The notes under the pieces: generated by a model
Told to the model about the DNA's origin: nothing
Database searches by the model: none
What the model saw: only the letters and a program-made list of their open reading frames with translations
Assembly (NCBI GenBank): GCA_035772785.1
Contig: JAOCPU010000072.1
Coordinates: 62,001 to 126,000 of the forward strand
DNA length: 64,000 nt
From: Phlebiopsis flavidoalba
Lineage: Eukaryota > Basidiomycota > Agaricomycetes > Polyporales > Phanerochaetaceae
Direction: 5' to 3'
Position numbers and translations under genes: made by a program
Part shown: in pieces, positions 1-11,491 of the stretch
Layout of the letters: each line of letters begins with the position of its first letter
How positions within the stretch are numbered: the first letter of the stretch is position 1

Positions 1-2861
1 GGGTCAGCCGATCTGCCCAGCGGGAACACCTGAGTTCTTATCAGGATCGATAGAGCCCTCCTGCGGGTTTGCCCCAGCGCGCACACCCACGCCGCGCCAG
101 CGTTCACACAGACTCGTCCCAGCCGCCCAGCCGCCACCATCGCGCCACTATCCCCCGACGCGCCCGCGCACGTGCGTAGCCAGGAGGCCCCGTCGGTTGT
201 CCCAGAACGCAAGGCGGGGCCCCGCATCCCTCATTGTCTGTGCTGCGCGGGGTGTCATGAAGATCGCGCAAGATGCAGATTACGCACTCCGCGTCGGAAC
301 TTGGCCACAACATACCGCTAGAACGCGCCTGACCCAGCTGCTCGCGCGCAGGGGCCCGTCGAATTGCGGAACACGCCTAAAGGCCCTCCGCGTTGAAATT
401 TAGTCTGTGTATTTGTCTGCGCGTGCCCGCCGCCCGTCGCCCGTCGCGGAGGCTCCTCCAGTTTCCAGTCCTAACCTTTGCTCGCCGTGGCCCAAGTCGC
501 AGCCCAAAGCTTTGCAGATGATGAGAAATAACACCTAGTCGTGCTTCGGCCCAACAGGACACCGCGTAGAGAAATTGCCCGGCTCGTTGTCTTTTTAGCA
601 ATCCAGGTCGAGTCTATACGGCACAGCACAGCAGCACGATTCCCACGCCCTGTGGCGCGCCCCGCTTTGAGCGCAGACCCCGATCATCGCGTTTCGTTGC
701 TCGCGAACTTCAAAGCGTAGCAAGTCGAAAGACACGACAGTACAATGACTCATTGCTATATCTGCGATTGCTGAGCTGTAGCTTAACTCCACCGAGCCAC
801 ACTCGATAATAGAAGTCTAATTTGTAGTAGGTATATTGATGGTGGCAAACATAGCGGCTGAACTCTTCGATGACGATCGACTGTAATCATACCACGTCGA
901 ACGAAGCAGAGAAATACGCTTCAGCATTCTAGTGTGGTTCCGCCTAATCGCCTCTCTTCGATTATTGGTCCCACGTGGGGTAAGCGAATGACTCAGTTTT
1001 CTCGGTTTTCACACGCGATTGTACGAACGAATCGCAACTGCCGCGAGTTGTCTTCTGCCTCAACGCAGCCACAGTTTCCTTACTCATTCCAAGACTTCGC
1101 ACAAGGAAGACGGTTATCTCGAGTCCACGTAGAGACGATCACCGTCTTATTATGAGCCACGAAGACTCTGCGGAACACGCCTCAGGAGTGCCAAAGGTCC
1201 GCTCTCGATCAGGACCCCCCGCGCCGAGCGCTTCACGAACGCGATAGATGACCACATGTTCCTTGGGGGCGCTTTGGCAGCCCACCACAAAGAAACCCTC
1301 TCGTTATGCTGCTACGCAAACGAACGTCGCACCTCGCCCGCCGCCACGCTACCCCGCTCGCGCAGGCCTTGCCAGCCGCATCTCGAGCTCGCTAAACACC
1401 GGCACACGCTTCGTGACCGCAAAACCCCGATGCTTCGCGAACATGCGCGACGCTCGCGCCGTTCGCCTCGCCGATGCGCACGACGAGGCGTCTCGGGCGG
1501 GACGGGGAGCGGCGCCGGCGCGGCGGGCGATGTTGCGTACGATAGGAGAAGCTGCAAAGCGGCTGAGGCGAGCCCCGCGGCGTCTCCTCACTCTGTACGC
1601 TTTTTCTGCATGCCCGCCAAAACGCGCAGAGGGGGAGAAGGGGCGAGAAGGAGAGAAGGAGAGACAGGGAGGAGGGGAGGCGCGCCGGGGTTCCGTCAGA
1701 TTACTCGTGCGCGCTGACACATTCGCGGGCGAATTACCCCGCCGACACTGGGGCTATCATGATTTCGACCTCGGCTTCAAATTCAGGGTCTCCCTGCGTG
1801 CCTTTGAGGACAGAAAGGTTGGACGTCCCCGATCAAATGGTGCCCGCCGCGCCCGGGGTGTCGCACCGGCGTGCACACGATGAACGGGTGCGAGCTCTGG
1901 CCGTCACGAAAAGTGCAAAGGGAAAAACGTCAGTTGCGCTGTCGGCGCTGCGCCGTGTGGGGTGCGCGCTACCGGGCACGTGTCTCTCGTTCCACCTGCC
2001 ACTTTTTCTGGCATGTCGTCACTCCTCCTCGAGCAGAGACGGCTCGCTCGTGCCGTGAGCTCCTGCAGGCTCCTTGACTTCGCACATCCACTCGTGGTTA
2101 TTTCTCTGGCACAACCACACGCCAATGAGTGTGCATCACAGACGAGGCGTGCGGATACGACGGAGACAGCAGGACGTGCTCTTCTCTGATTGCATCGCAA
2201 GGCCGTCGTCAGCGCGCGCGAGGTCCGGGGGGCTCTGACACACCCTCGGTACGGCACCAAACAACCTCGTCGCTTACGATCATCTTATTTGTATTGGCCT
2301 TCATTATCGGACGGCTGCTCGTAGGGGGAAAGCGGAGCAGAGCTCCGTCGGTATGAAGTTCCGGTAGCAGATGCTGAGGACACCCCCACGTGGCTGCATT
2401 CTCGTGACAGTAATTGATCGCCCAGCATACACGTCCCAAAATTCGGCATCATGTTTGACAGCGATTGAGAATCAATTTGAGCGCCGACGCCCTGGCCTAA
2501 TGCAAGGAATCCGCTCTCCGGTGCCAGCGCTGTTCTACTCGCTTGCTCGAGGTCTCGGCGAAATTGCGATTCTACTCTCGCCGGTCTCTCTCTCTACGCC
2601 CACTGGCACAAAACCCCCCACATGGGCCCCCCGCAACGTGGCTCTCCGAAAAAACTACTAACGACCTGTCATCGGTGGCGTGGTGAAACACGGCATTACT
2701 CACTCTCCGTCACCTGCCAGCTTGCGCCGTACCCCGTTGGGCCAAAGATTCGCTCTTCTCCGCAGCACAAACCACACCCACACCCCTTAGGCAGCTTGCC
2801 CCCTGCTACGCCACGCCCATAGCGAAAGTTTAATATCCTCCATCGCTGCGCCTGACTGGCG
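1..2861. other. No assignable gene (left edge)
   Basis: The stretch is GC-rich over about 1.25-1.9 kb and mixed elsewhere. Several frames are stop-free there on both strands (the longest is about 210 codons at 1248-1883), but they overlap each other, are Arg/Ala/Pro-rich and show no domain I recognise. I see only a purine-rich GGGAGAAGG-type tract near 1630-1680 and no convincing promoter or splice structure apart from whatever drives the F-box gene starting at 2862. Confidence 0.4.
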
Positions 2862-4968
2862 ATGCATCCAAACTTCTGGCAGGGACGCCAGCTGCGCGTC
2901 GAGAATCCACTGCGCCTCCCCATGAAGAAACTCGGGTTGGGGCGCAAGGCAGAGCCGAAACAGGTCGATTATAACGCGCTTTCTGGAGAGATGAGGTCTC
3001 CTCTGGTGGAAGGTATGTGATATGTCTTCGCGGCGAGATGACTGGAAGACGACGATGTCTCGCCACAGATGCTCCCGTTTCGCGATTTCCCATTACCCGA
3101 CTCCCGTCAGAGGTCCTTGCTGAGATCTTTGATTGGTACATCCTGGCCGTGTATAGGGCTACGCAAAAGCAGTTCTCACAGTCTCCGCGTCCATACTGCT
3201 GGCTTGTGCTGGGGCTCGTATGTCGTGCATGGCGGGACGTGCTTGTTGGGTACCCAAAGCCGCTCGACGTATCATCACCCTCACAAAAGTCGAGTTGTGA
3301 TCAAGGAGATGATAAAACGAATCTGGAAGTCTTCCGCCTTACACTGTACGTGAATCCCTGAGCTCCTACCCTGGAATCTTCTCTGAACAGCTGAAATGAA
3401 CAACTTTGCCTTGAACACACTATCCTAGGTACTCGCCACAGCCCCATATCTACACATTAGTCCGTCGAGTATCAGAACTATAGCTGAGCGAGCGTCAACC
3501 ACACGGCCGAACGCAGTCAAATGCGGGCCCTCCAACATCTCATTCTGGCACATATCCGGATCCCCCTGCAACTTGAACTCAGGAAGGCCCACCATATCTT
3601 CGAAACCATCAAGTTTACACGCCGGCGGGCCTTCTGAATTGCTCCCTGGGAGCGACTCGTCCCATGACGTCAGCAACATAGCCTACCATCCGCGCGTCTG
3701 CCGAATGCCTCGAGCATTTTGTCGCCGACGGGGGGTGCGTATGCTCCATCGGGACCGGGGGGGCCTCCTTATACCGCGGGGCATCGCGACCACCTCCAGG
3801 GTCTCGAGGAGCCTGCCCACCTCCGCGACGCTCACTCGGTCTGTGCCACGGATAACGATCATCCCGATAATCATACTCTCTGTATAGAGATGGGTCTCCG
3901 GCTTAGGCCACACCATCACACCGATTACTCATCACACCACATATCCGCACCAACCTCCCTCATTCACGCATAACTCTGAGGAATCACGACCAAGCGCATC
4001 TATCTCTCCTCAACCGGTATGTCGATCGTACCCCTGCGACCGCTATCCCGTGGCGCGGGCATCTGCAGCTGATTTTCAGTCGTCACGTGTAACAGCGCGA
4101 TCCGCAACCGGTCGCGCGGTTCGCAAAGCTGCAACGCGGCAGGGCAAGTAGCTCGGCGCGCCGACCACCCCGATGTCGCCGTCCTTACTCTGCTCCTCGC
4201 CCGTCTTTCGACATCACGCTCCACCTACCTGCCTACTGGAAAGACGTTGCTGCTGCCGCTCGACGCGATCGTCAGCATGCGGGCGCCACTCCTACGCCGC
4301 TGAGGAACGGGCGCGTTATACCAGCTAACCATCCGTCTACTTTCCGTCAGCCTGCGCAGATCAGGCCGTATGGTGCGCGGCGGTCGTCCATCGCCCAGCT
4401 ACACGCGTCGCCGCCCGGGCCGCGTGCTAGCCGCACACGTGTCCGAAGCAGGTCGTCGACGAGAGCCGGCTAGCTTCGCGTTACCGCGCTGCTGGCGCGC
4501 TCTCCTTCTGCAGCTACCCTCGAGTGGCGCCTCGCCGCACTCGAGCTACGAGGCCTTCTGACATACCTGACAGCCTATCCGAACGTCCCTGCTCGCGTGG
4601 CCCGAGCACGGACAGGCACAGTCGCTCCCGCCCAAAATGAAGCGCCTGGCCCCCCATGCCGTTCGCAGCGCGGCCCGAGGGGCGCGGCGGTCCGCCGATC
4701 GCTCGATTAGGCAGCAGCACGCGCGGAAGCTTTTTCCCCGAAGCCTCCGCAGTCCTGCCGCGTGCACGAGCCTCCACCACCCCCGCTACATCGCCTTGCC
4801 ACACCGTCAGAGCAAGCTAATCTGGAGCTTTCGGCGCCTCAGGCTCGCGCGTGAGTGCTCTTGGAGCAGCCTCTTCCCGCAGTGACCGCGCCAGAAGGAA
4901 GCGTGATGCGCATAGAATTGAGAGGCGCGTGCACCGCTCTGACTTTAGGCCACCGGTACCCGCTGTGA
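2862..4968 (+). CDS. F-box protein, tandem paralog A
   Basis: Likely an SCF ubiquitin-ligase adaptor: the F-box would bind Skp1 and the C-terminal leucine-rich part would choose the substrate. Exon 1 (2862-3012) starts MHPNFWQGRQLR, matching the start of the other copies, and is open. A 56-nt intron (3013-3068, GTATGT..CACAG) follows. Exon 2 opens in frame with SRFPITRLPSEVLAEIFDWY, then PYCWLVLGLVCRAWRDVL, a clear F-box. Beyond about 3290 the frame breaks repeatedly, but collinear family traces remain: DHLQGLEE near 3790, LLNRYVDRTPATA near 4015, and LHLPAYWKDV near 4215. It is the most diverged copy after E. The end at 4968 is set by a weak match to the C-terminus of copy B and could be earlier. 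Confidence 0.72.
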
Positions 4969-5638
4969 TAGCTTCGTTTTGCTTCTTGGTACTGTCCTCT
5001 TATGCGCGGTGCGCCATACGATCTGGGCAACGTTTAAGCGACAGCTTCGATGTTATAAATCGTCGCGCCGCGGTGTGTACTTTTGTGCCGTAGTTATATG
5101 TCCTGCCGTGTTTTCACCTCGTGTCGGAAAAACATCGCGCGTTCATTGACGTGCCGGGTTGTCCAAGGGCACGCAGTGTCCCGTGGACTGGCGGGAGTGC
5201 GCTTAGTTTTATTTATGAACAATCCCCAGAAGAATGTGTGTATTGCTATCATAGGATAGATCTGTGTCCTTTATAGCTTGTAACTGTCCCTGCTGTATTT
5301 TGATGGATGTGCTTCCTCTATTTTAGTCTATTCTAGTTTGAGGTTTGAGACGGCAACTCTCTGGGTTGAATATATTGGCTTTCATGAATTTTTCTCTTAT
5401 ACTAGCCTTACCCTCTCATCTACATCTTAAGCCTCCTGCAATGGCCTCATTCGTGGCAGAGAGCTTTTGAAGTGGCGCTGGGAAATCTGTCGCTCGCCTT
5501 GCGCGCGTTTGGCATGTTTCGAGCGCTAGTACTTTGTTAGCACCACACTCACATTCATGCGCACTAGGGTCGCCCAGCGCCTTCCCTGGGTTCATTCTTT
5601 TGATAAACTGACTCTTGGATTCACACTTTGGGCTAGAT
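4969..5638. other. Intergenic A-B
   Basis: AT-richer spacer between copies A and B. No gene is visible. The last ~145 bases belong to an upstream block shared with copies C and D (separate entry). Confidence 0.5.
5495..5638 (+). promoter_or_regulatory. Shared upstream block, copy B
   Basis: About 145 bases before the copy B start resemble the same interval before copies C and D. The order is a GCGCG(T/C)TT..GGCATGTTTCG element, then a C(A/C)CAGCGCCTT(C/T)CC..GG element, then a TGACTCTT element just before the ATG. The promoter was probably duplicated with the gene; the regulatory role is inferred from conservation only. Confidence 0.5.
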
Positions 5639-7677
5639 ATGCCTCTCAACCCGTTCAGGCGGCGTCGTCGCGCTCATTTTGAACGCTGACATCCCTCTCA
5701 ACGACTTCTCCACGGCTGCTCTGAAACCTGGGCTCTGACAAGTCGGATGAAGCGAGTACTCTAGGATTTTCGGAGCAGAGTGAGGTCTATTTTGGTAGAA
5801 GGTATGCGTTTTGCTTGATGCTTGAATGACTGACGAGCGATCCTGGTCCCGCGCAGGTCCCGCTCACGGCTCCTCGCCTGCCCGGTTTCCAATCACCCAG
5901 CTGCCGTCCGAACTGTTGGCAGAGGTCTTTTGTTGGTACATCATTGACATGTGGACAGCTGCTCAACCCCAGGACCAGTCACTCTCTCCCACACCGTACT
6001 GTTGGCTCATGCCTGGGTCAAGTGTGTCGTGCGTGGCATGACGCGCTCTCTGGATTCCCGAAACTCTCGACATTCATCACCCTCAACGAAATGTCGAATG
6101 CGTCGAAACCATGATATCTCGATCTGGCGAAATCTTCCACTACACATTCGCGCGGTTATTTCCGTCCGTAAAAATCCTTTGAAGCAAGCTCCAATGGTCA
6201 ATGCACGCATCTTAGAACACATTCTACGTCTTGATACTGCTCAGATCACCTTTCACATCTCACAGTTCACTTCGAATGGGACCTCGATCGTGATAGAGCC
6301 TGGAATAGGGGTGCTCAGATCACTAAGACTCACTGTTTGGCCTAAAGAAGATTCGTAGAATGGAGACCGCTTTGAGGGCCTCATGTTTCCCAACGTCGAA
6401 TTTCCACACCTCGATACCCTGTATTACCATAACGGAGAGCTGTCCGCCATCGGAAACATTCTTCGCCCGGGCCTCCGATCCCTCGAGATTCGCCGTCCCA
6501 TCCGTGCCTCCATTGACCTCCTCCTTGCCGCGTTTGGCACCGCTACAGGCCCTCGAAGAACTGCGTCTACACGACACGTGCGTGGACGAATTTCCCTTTC
6601 CCACCGGTCATCCCTACGACTACCCCGTCACTGGTATGTAGATGATGCCCGTGATTGTCCTCCTCCGCAGCGTCTTCGACACCCTCTCTATTAAGCAATA
6701 ACTCGTCTGACCAAAGTATCTTCCTTCTCAACGCATCATCTACCCTGCGACAGCTGCCGTGCGCATTAGGTTCAAACCGGTCACCATGCGTATATATACG
6801 ATGCGATATGCTGGGTTATCGCCGCAAACTCCATGGACATGGCATTCTCACGGTATCCCCCCTGAAGCCCAGTCCGTCTCACTCGCGGCAAAGCATGATG
6901 CCAAACTCGATCTCTGCCTTTGGAGCGATGCTCTGCCACTGGATGAAATTGAGCGTCAACGCCACACACAGGTGAAAATGCATGTCTTTTTTCAGGCTCT
7001 CCGTCCACTATGCCCCTGGCGAATATGCTGTCCGTATCCTGCTGGTTGCGCTAGAACCGACTGGACAACATACAGACTCGCACACCTCGCAAGAGGAAAT
7101 CGTCCTTCCGCGAACCCGCTTGAGCGCACGCCGTTTGTGGCAGCGCTGCCGAACCTAGAAGAGCTCGCGCTCGAATATGAGTCCTTCGACTCCAAAGGGG
7201 GGAAGCCCCATGTGGCAGCAAGCCGCCGCTGTCTGGCCCCCGCGGGTGTCTGCGCTCGACGCGACACCCCGCGATCTACGTCTTTTCCGCGCCTCCGCGT
7301 CCTCCGCGTGCACGAATTACACCACGCACGACCCGTTGGTGCCGTGCGGCACGTCTCTGAGCTCGCGTGCGCCCGTGCTCGCATGCTGGCTCACTGCGGG
7401 GGAACCGAGGCGAGGCCGCTCGATGTTTGCGGTGCGCCGCTCGCCATTCCCGGTTTGAGGTTTTGGTTTGAAGATTTCCTCGGAGGCAAAGGGAAACGGG
7501 AGCGAGAATGCCGCCGCACCGCATGTCTGCTGCAGGCCCCCGCCTGTTGGACATGCCGTGGCTTTGCAATGCCATTTATTCTGTCTGATTCGTGCTGTTG
7601 ATGGCGTTGTGAATGTTGTCAGCTCTGTCGTGGCGATGCTTACGTTGACCCGTGCTTTGAATTTGAGCGCGGTATAG
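5639..7677 (+). CDS. F-box/leucine-rich protein, tandem paralog B
   Basis: Inferred SCF adaptor. The start MPLNPFRRRRRAHFER is the family's basic N-terminus. A 55-nt intron (5802-5856) sits at the same place as in A, C and D. Exon 2 reads SPARFPITQLPSELLAEVF, then PTPYCWL, an F-box, before a frame change near 6030. Later family blocks, each in some frame, are ITFHISQFTSNGTSIV (~6245), LMFPNVEFPHLDTLYYHNGE (~6385), LRSLEIRRPI (~6475), AQSVSLAAKHDAKL (~6875), FVAALPNLEELALEYESFD (~7135) and FPRLRVLRVHELHH (~7285). The C-terminus VVNVVSSVVAMLTL ends at TAG 7675-7677 and aligns with the end of copy C. At least four frame changes break the gene; most lie between intact blocks, so they could be sequence errors. 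Confidence 0.85.
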
Positions 7678-8243
7678 CGACACCGGACCCGGATTCTCAT
7701 TTTTGTGTACATGTGTCATGCACATAAATGGTCCGCTGCCTACACCTCTCTGTGTTTCTGTCGTACCTATTTTTTTTTGCGGCATTTTCTATGCACGTTT
7801 GTGAACTATCTTTGATTCAATCTTCTACCGGAAAGCAGTCTGGCAAAATAGGAGTCCTTTGTGTCAATTCCGTGTTCATCTGTTATATTACACTTGTTGT
7901 CGAGTTCATCATACATTCAAGTGTATATTCAGAGACCGAATGCAACCCGAGAAAGCCGCAGGGGCTGGGATGACTTTACACAAGCCCATATCCCCTACGT
8001 GGCCCTTCCCCCCCCCATCTCCATTCCCCCTGCACATGCGTTGTCAAGATTTCGAGTCGTACGTGGCGGCGGGAAACCCAAATTCTCCTAAATCCTCCGC
8101 TCCTTCGCCGCTATGCGCGCTTTCAACATGTTCGGTTTTGCACCTTTGCCAGCGACCACTCGTATGCGCAGGGGCCCAGGCGCCTTTCCTGGATCCCTTC
8201 TTTTGGCCTAGACTGACTCTTACATCCACTCATTTAACTGGAG
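7678..8243. other. Intergenic B-C
   Basis: 3' flank of B and 5' flank of C. It is T-rich at 7750-7790. No gene is seen. The last ~145 bases are the shared upstream block. Confidence 0.5.
8100..8243 (+). promoter_or_regulatory. Shared upstream block, copy C
   Basis: It carries the same ordered elements as upstream of B and D: GCGCGCTTTC..CATGTTCGG, then CCAGGCGCCTTTCCTGGA, then TGACTCTTAC before the ATG. The role as promoter is inferred. Confidence 0.5.
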
Positions 8244-10173
8244 ATGCCTTCTAACCCGTTCAGACGGCAGCACCGTCGCGCGCTAGAGGGGGCCGACACC
8301 TCTCTCACAAAATCTCCCACAGCCCGTTACAGAGCCGAGCGTTGACGTGTCAGATGAAGCGAGATACGCTAGGATTTTTGGAGAGCTGAGGTCCGTTTGG
8401 GAGAAGGTATGCACTTTGTGTAATGTTCTGGCCACTGACGAACGATATCGGTCCTCCGCAGACGCTCCGGCCTCCCGGTTCCCAATCACCCAGTTGCCGT
8501 CCGAATTGCTGGCAGAGGTCTTCTATTGGTATATCAAGGACATTTGGCAATTGCTCAACAACTGGACCTGGATGCTCCCTCTCCGTATTGCTGGCTCACG
8601 TTGGGACATGTATGTCGCATGTGGAAGCATGTGCTTTGTGACTTTCCGAAACTCTCGACATTCATTGCTCTCACAAACATCGAATGCGTCGAAAAACAAT
8701 GATAAATCGTTCTGGTAAACTTAATATACACATATCTTCGCAGCCTTTACCCTTGACAGAGACCCTCACTGTGGCATGCTCCTATGGGATGCGTGCATCC
8801 TGCAACACATTTTACGTCTTTCCACCCGCCCACATTACCTTTTACATTTTGCCCTTCACTTCGAACGGAGCCTCGATTATTCTCAAGTCCGGAACAAGCG
8901 TGCTCAAAGCACTGCGGATCACCGTTCGAACCAAGCGGGCAGTTCGGCGATCATGAAGGCCTTCAAGTTCACGGCCTGATGTTTCCCAACGTTGAGTTTC
9001 CATACCTTGACAACCTGGCCTACTACAACGGGGAGCTATCTTCCATCACAAACATTCTTCATCCGGGTATTCGGTTCCTCGAGATCTGCCGCCCGGTTCA
9101 TGCCTCCATTGAAGTTCTCCTTGCTGCGCTAGCTCCTCTCCAAAATCTCGAGGAGCTACGTCTACAGGACACGTTCCGGGTCAGGCTACCCATGGATCAA
9201 ACATTCGACCAGTATGTCGTATCAAGAGACCAGCGCCCAATCGTCCTCTCCACATCTTCGACTTCTTTCTATTACCAACAGCACGCCTGGTGAAGGCATC
9301 TTGCTCCTCCACCGCATTGTATACCTGCAACGGCAACTGTGGCACATTCTCCAAGCTATAAATCAGGAACGCGTAAATTCGGATGTAATCCGCCCAATTA
9401 TTGCCGCCAAGCTTCACGGGCACGGCGTGCTTGGTGTCCCCCTTCAAGCCCGGTCTCTCTCTCTCACCACGAGGCAAGATGCAACGATCCAGCTCGCGTT
9501 ATGGAACGATGTCTTACCCCTTGAAAGAAGTTGAGCGTCGAAGCCGTGAAGGTGAAGATGCATTCCTCCGGCTTTCCATCATCGGCTGGGGGCGGGATGC
9601 GCACGTTCGCTGCTAGACGCCCTCCCGCTTGACCAAGCGCAGACCGTGCGCATCGCTTCGGAGGGGATCCCCACCCACTATATGCCGCGGTACGCGCCGT
9701 TTGTAGCAGCGCTGCCGAACCTCAAAGAGCTGGGGCTCGAATATGAGTCCTTTGACGAAGGATCGAAGCACAAGCGATCGCTGCCCAACCACCGCGCCGG
9801 AGTCGCACTCGACGACCCAGACTGCAACGGGGTCTTTCTTTCTCCGCGCCTCCGTGTCGTCCGCGTTCGTGAAATACACCACACACGACCCGTCGAAGCC
9901 GATCAGCCTGTCTCGTGAGCTCGCAGGCCTCGCGTTCTGGCTTGCTGCGGCAACACGCAACGCAAAACCGCTCGATGTTGGCCATGCGTCTCTCGCCGTA
10001 CAGCGATCCGCTCATTGACCCCACCGAAGACACACCTACTTTGCGCTCGAGCGTGGCGCGCGCCGGGAGTCCTCGTCTGCAAGTCTCTTCGTCTCTTCTA
10101 GGTGGCGTAATAAGGACTGTCAGTTCTATCGCACGCTATTTGCGTCGAGCCATCTGCTTCAAACGCGGTGTAG
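8244..10173 (+). CDS. F-box/leucine-rich protein, tandem paralog C
   Basis: Inferred SCF adaptor. It starts MPSNPFRRQHRRALEG; after one frame change comes SDEARYARIFGELRSVWEK. The 55-nt intron is 8407-8461. Exon 2 reads ASRFPITQLPSELLAEVFYW, the best-preserved F-box here. Further blocks: SNGASIILKSGTSVLKALR (~8870), LMFPNVEFPYLDNLAYYNGE (~8980), APLQNLEELRLQDTF (~9140), LLLHRIVYLQRQLWHIL (~9300), AAKLHGHGVLGVP (~9405), ALWNDVLPLE (~9495), FVAALPNLKELGLEYESFDE (~9700), SPRLRVVRVREIHHTRPVE (~9840) and a C-terminal GGVIRTVSSIARYLRRA. The TAG at 10171-10173 corresponds to the stop of copy B. Frame changes fall near 8330, 8600, 8950, 9290 and 9530. Confidence 0.85.
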
Positions 10174-11491
10174 CGGTACTTGGCTTCGTGTGTGCAATTC
10201 ACTCTCTGCCTCTCCGGTGGTTTTACTGTATTTTTTGTTGGCTACTTCTCCTCTGGCCACGCTTGCGTACTACTATTTATTTCTAATACATATACATATC
10301 ATCACTCTGATATTACACATATGGTCCACCAACATCACTATTTTCTTTTCCTATTCGTTGGGGCGAGTGACTTACCCTTTGCCAAAGCGTAGACTTCATC
10401 CTTACCATATTGCCGAGCGCATTCCGGGCGAAAAATCTTTCTTCGGGTAACACGGGGGTTTTCCCTCGACCCTCTTCCCTTGAGACCAAGGCGACCCCAA
10501 CGGCTTCTTCACCCTTCGGTACCTCCAGTTCCGCTCTCGCATGTGGATAACGGAGCGCTCATTGTTTCAAATGGCTATGCAACAGCGAACGGCTCTTGGA
10601 CCAGGTAAGGGCCGAGGGACCAGTGGCTCATCAATACCGCCAGCTTGCAAGACCCCGTAGAATAGTGTGCACGCTCAGGCAGCGGTTTTTGGTTTCTGGT
10701 TTTGCAACTCATGGCCTAGTACTAAGTTAGCCCCCGAAATGGCGCGGCCCAGTGGGCTCTGCGCAGTTCGGTTGACTGGTCTAGTACCGGGTCAGTGCTG
10801 AGGTCAATAGCTCCCTAATGGGGCTGAGCGGCGCGAGTGGAATATAGATCTGAAAATGTGGCTGAAAATCATTGATTTCAGCCCTGGCGTTCAGTGGTAA
10901 GATGCCTAGAGACGCGCTCAGATGGGTCTTCGTAGCCGTTCTCATATCTTTTATCCACGCTGGCAAGGCCGTGTCGTGTCCAGGTCTGTTTAACTAACGC
11001 TTCCGTCGGAGCCACGTCGAATTCGAAGCCGCGCGGAGCGACAGCGGAGACGTTTCTTGTATGTACTATCATTTGCAGACTGTCGAGCAGTGAGTAAGAA
11101 GTTTTCCTGTGACCAATCATTACAATAAATCTTGCTTTCCGGTATTATACTACTCAAGTCATCCGTGTGCGTTGTATCAAGAGCCGGATGCAAACTGACA
11201 GCAGAGACACGAGTCTTCATCCTATATTTACTATACGAATCTTTATCCTATATTTACTTACACTGTCAACCTCAGTATGGGCTTTCTTGAGCTGATCCTG
11301 AGCAACCTATGATATCAAGCCATCCGTGGCGCGGGAAGTCACTATTTCCGCTCCTACGCCGTCCTGCGCGCTTTCGGCGGCATGTTCGAGTTTTTTTGCT
11401 AGCAACCACTGTCCATGCTCACCAGGCGCTCTTTCTGGACACACTCCTTACCCATATATTTAATCCCTGAGCTTGTAAACTTTGACTGATA
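10174..11491. other. Intergenic C-D, with an extra ~700 bp
   Basis: This spacer is about twice as long as the other intergenic gaps of the cluster. Bases ~10440-11300 have no counterpart between the other copies. They hold no recognisable coding sequence, but do hold a perfect 8-bp-stem hairpin at 10860-10883 (GGCTGAAA / TTTCAGCC). A near-duplicated short phrase, TATACGAATCTTTATCCTATA-like, occurs around 11221-11255. It may be an old insertion; no clear terminal repeats were found. Confidence 0.4.
11345..11491 (+). promoter_or_regulatory. Shared upstream block, copy D
   Basis: Same ordered elements as before B and C: TGCGCGCTTTCGG..CATGTTCGAG, then CACCAGGCGCTCTTTCTGGA, then TTTGACTGATA before the ATG. 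A TATATTTAA sequence at about 11453-11461 could be a TATA box. Confidence 0.5.

Noticed and set aside
1248..1883. 211-codon plus-strand frame near the left edge
   Set aside because: GC-rich interval where several frames on both strands are open; Arg/Ala/Pro-rich, low-complexity translation, no domain and no splice context.
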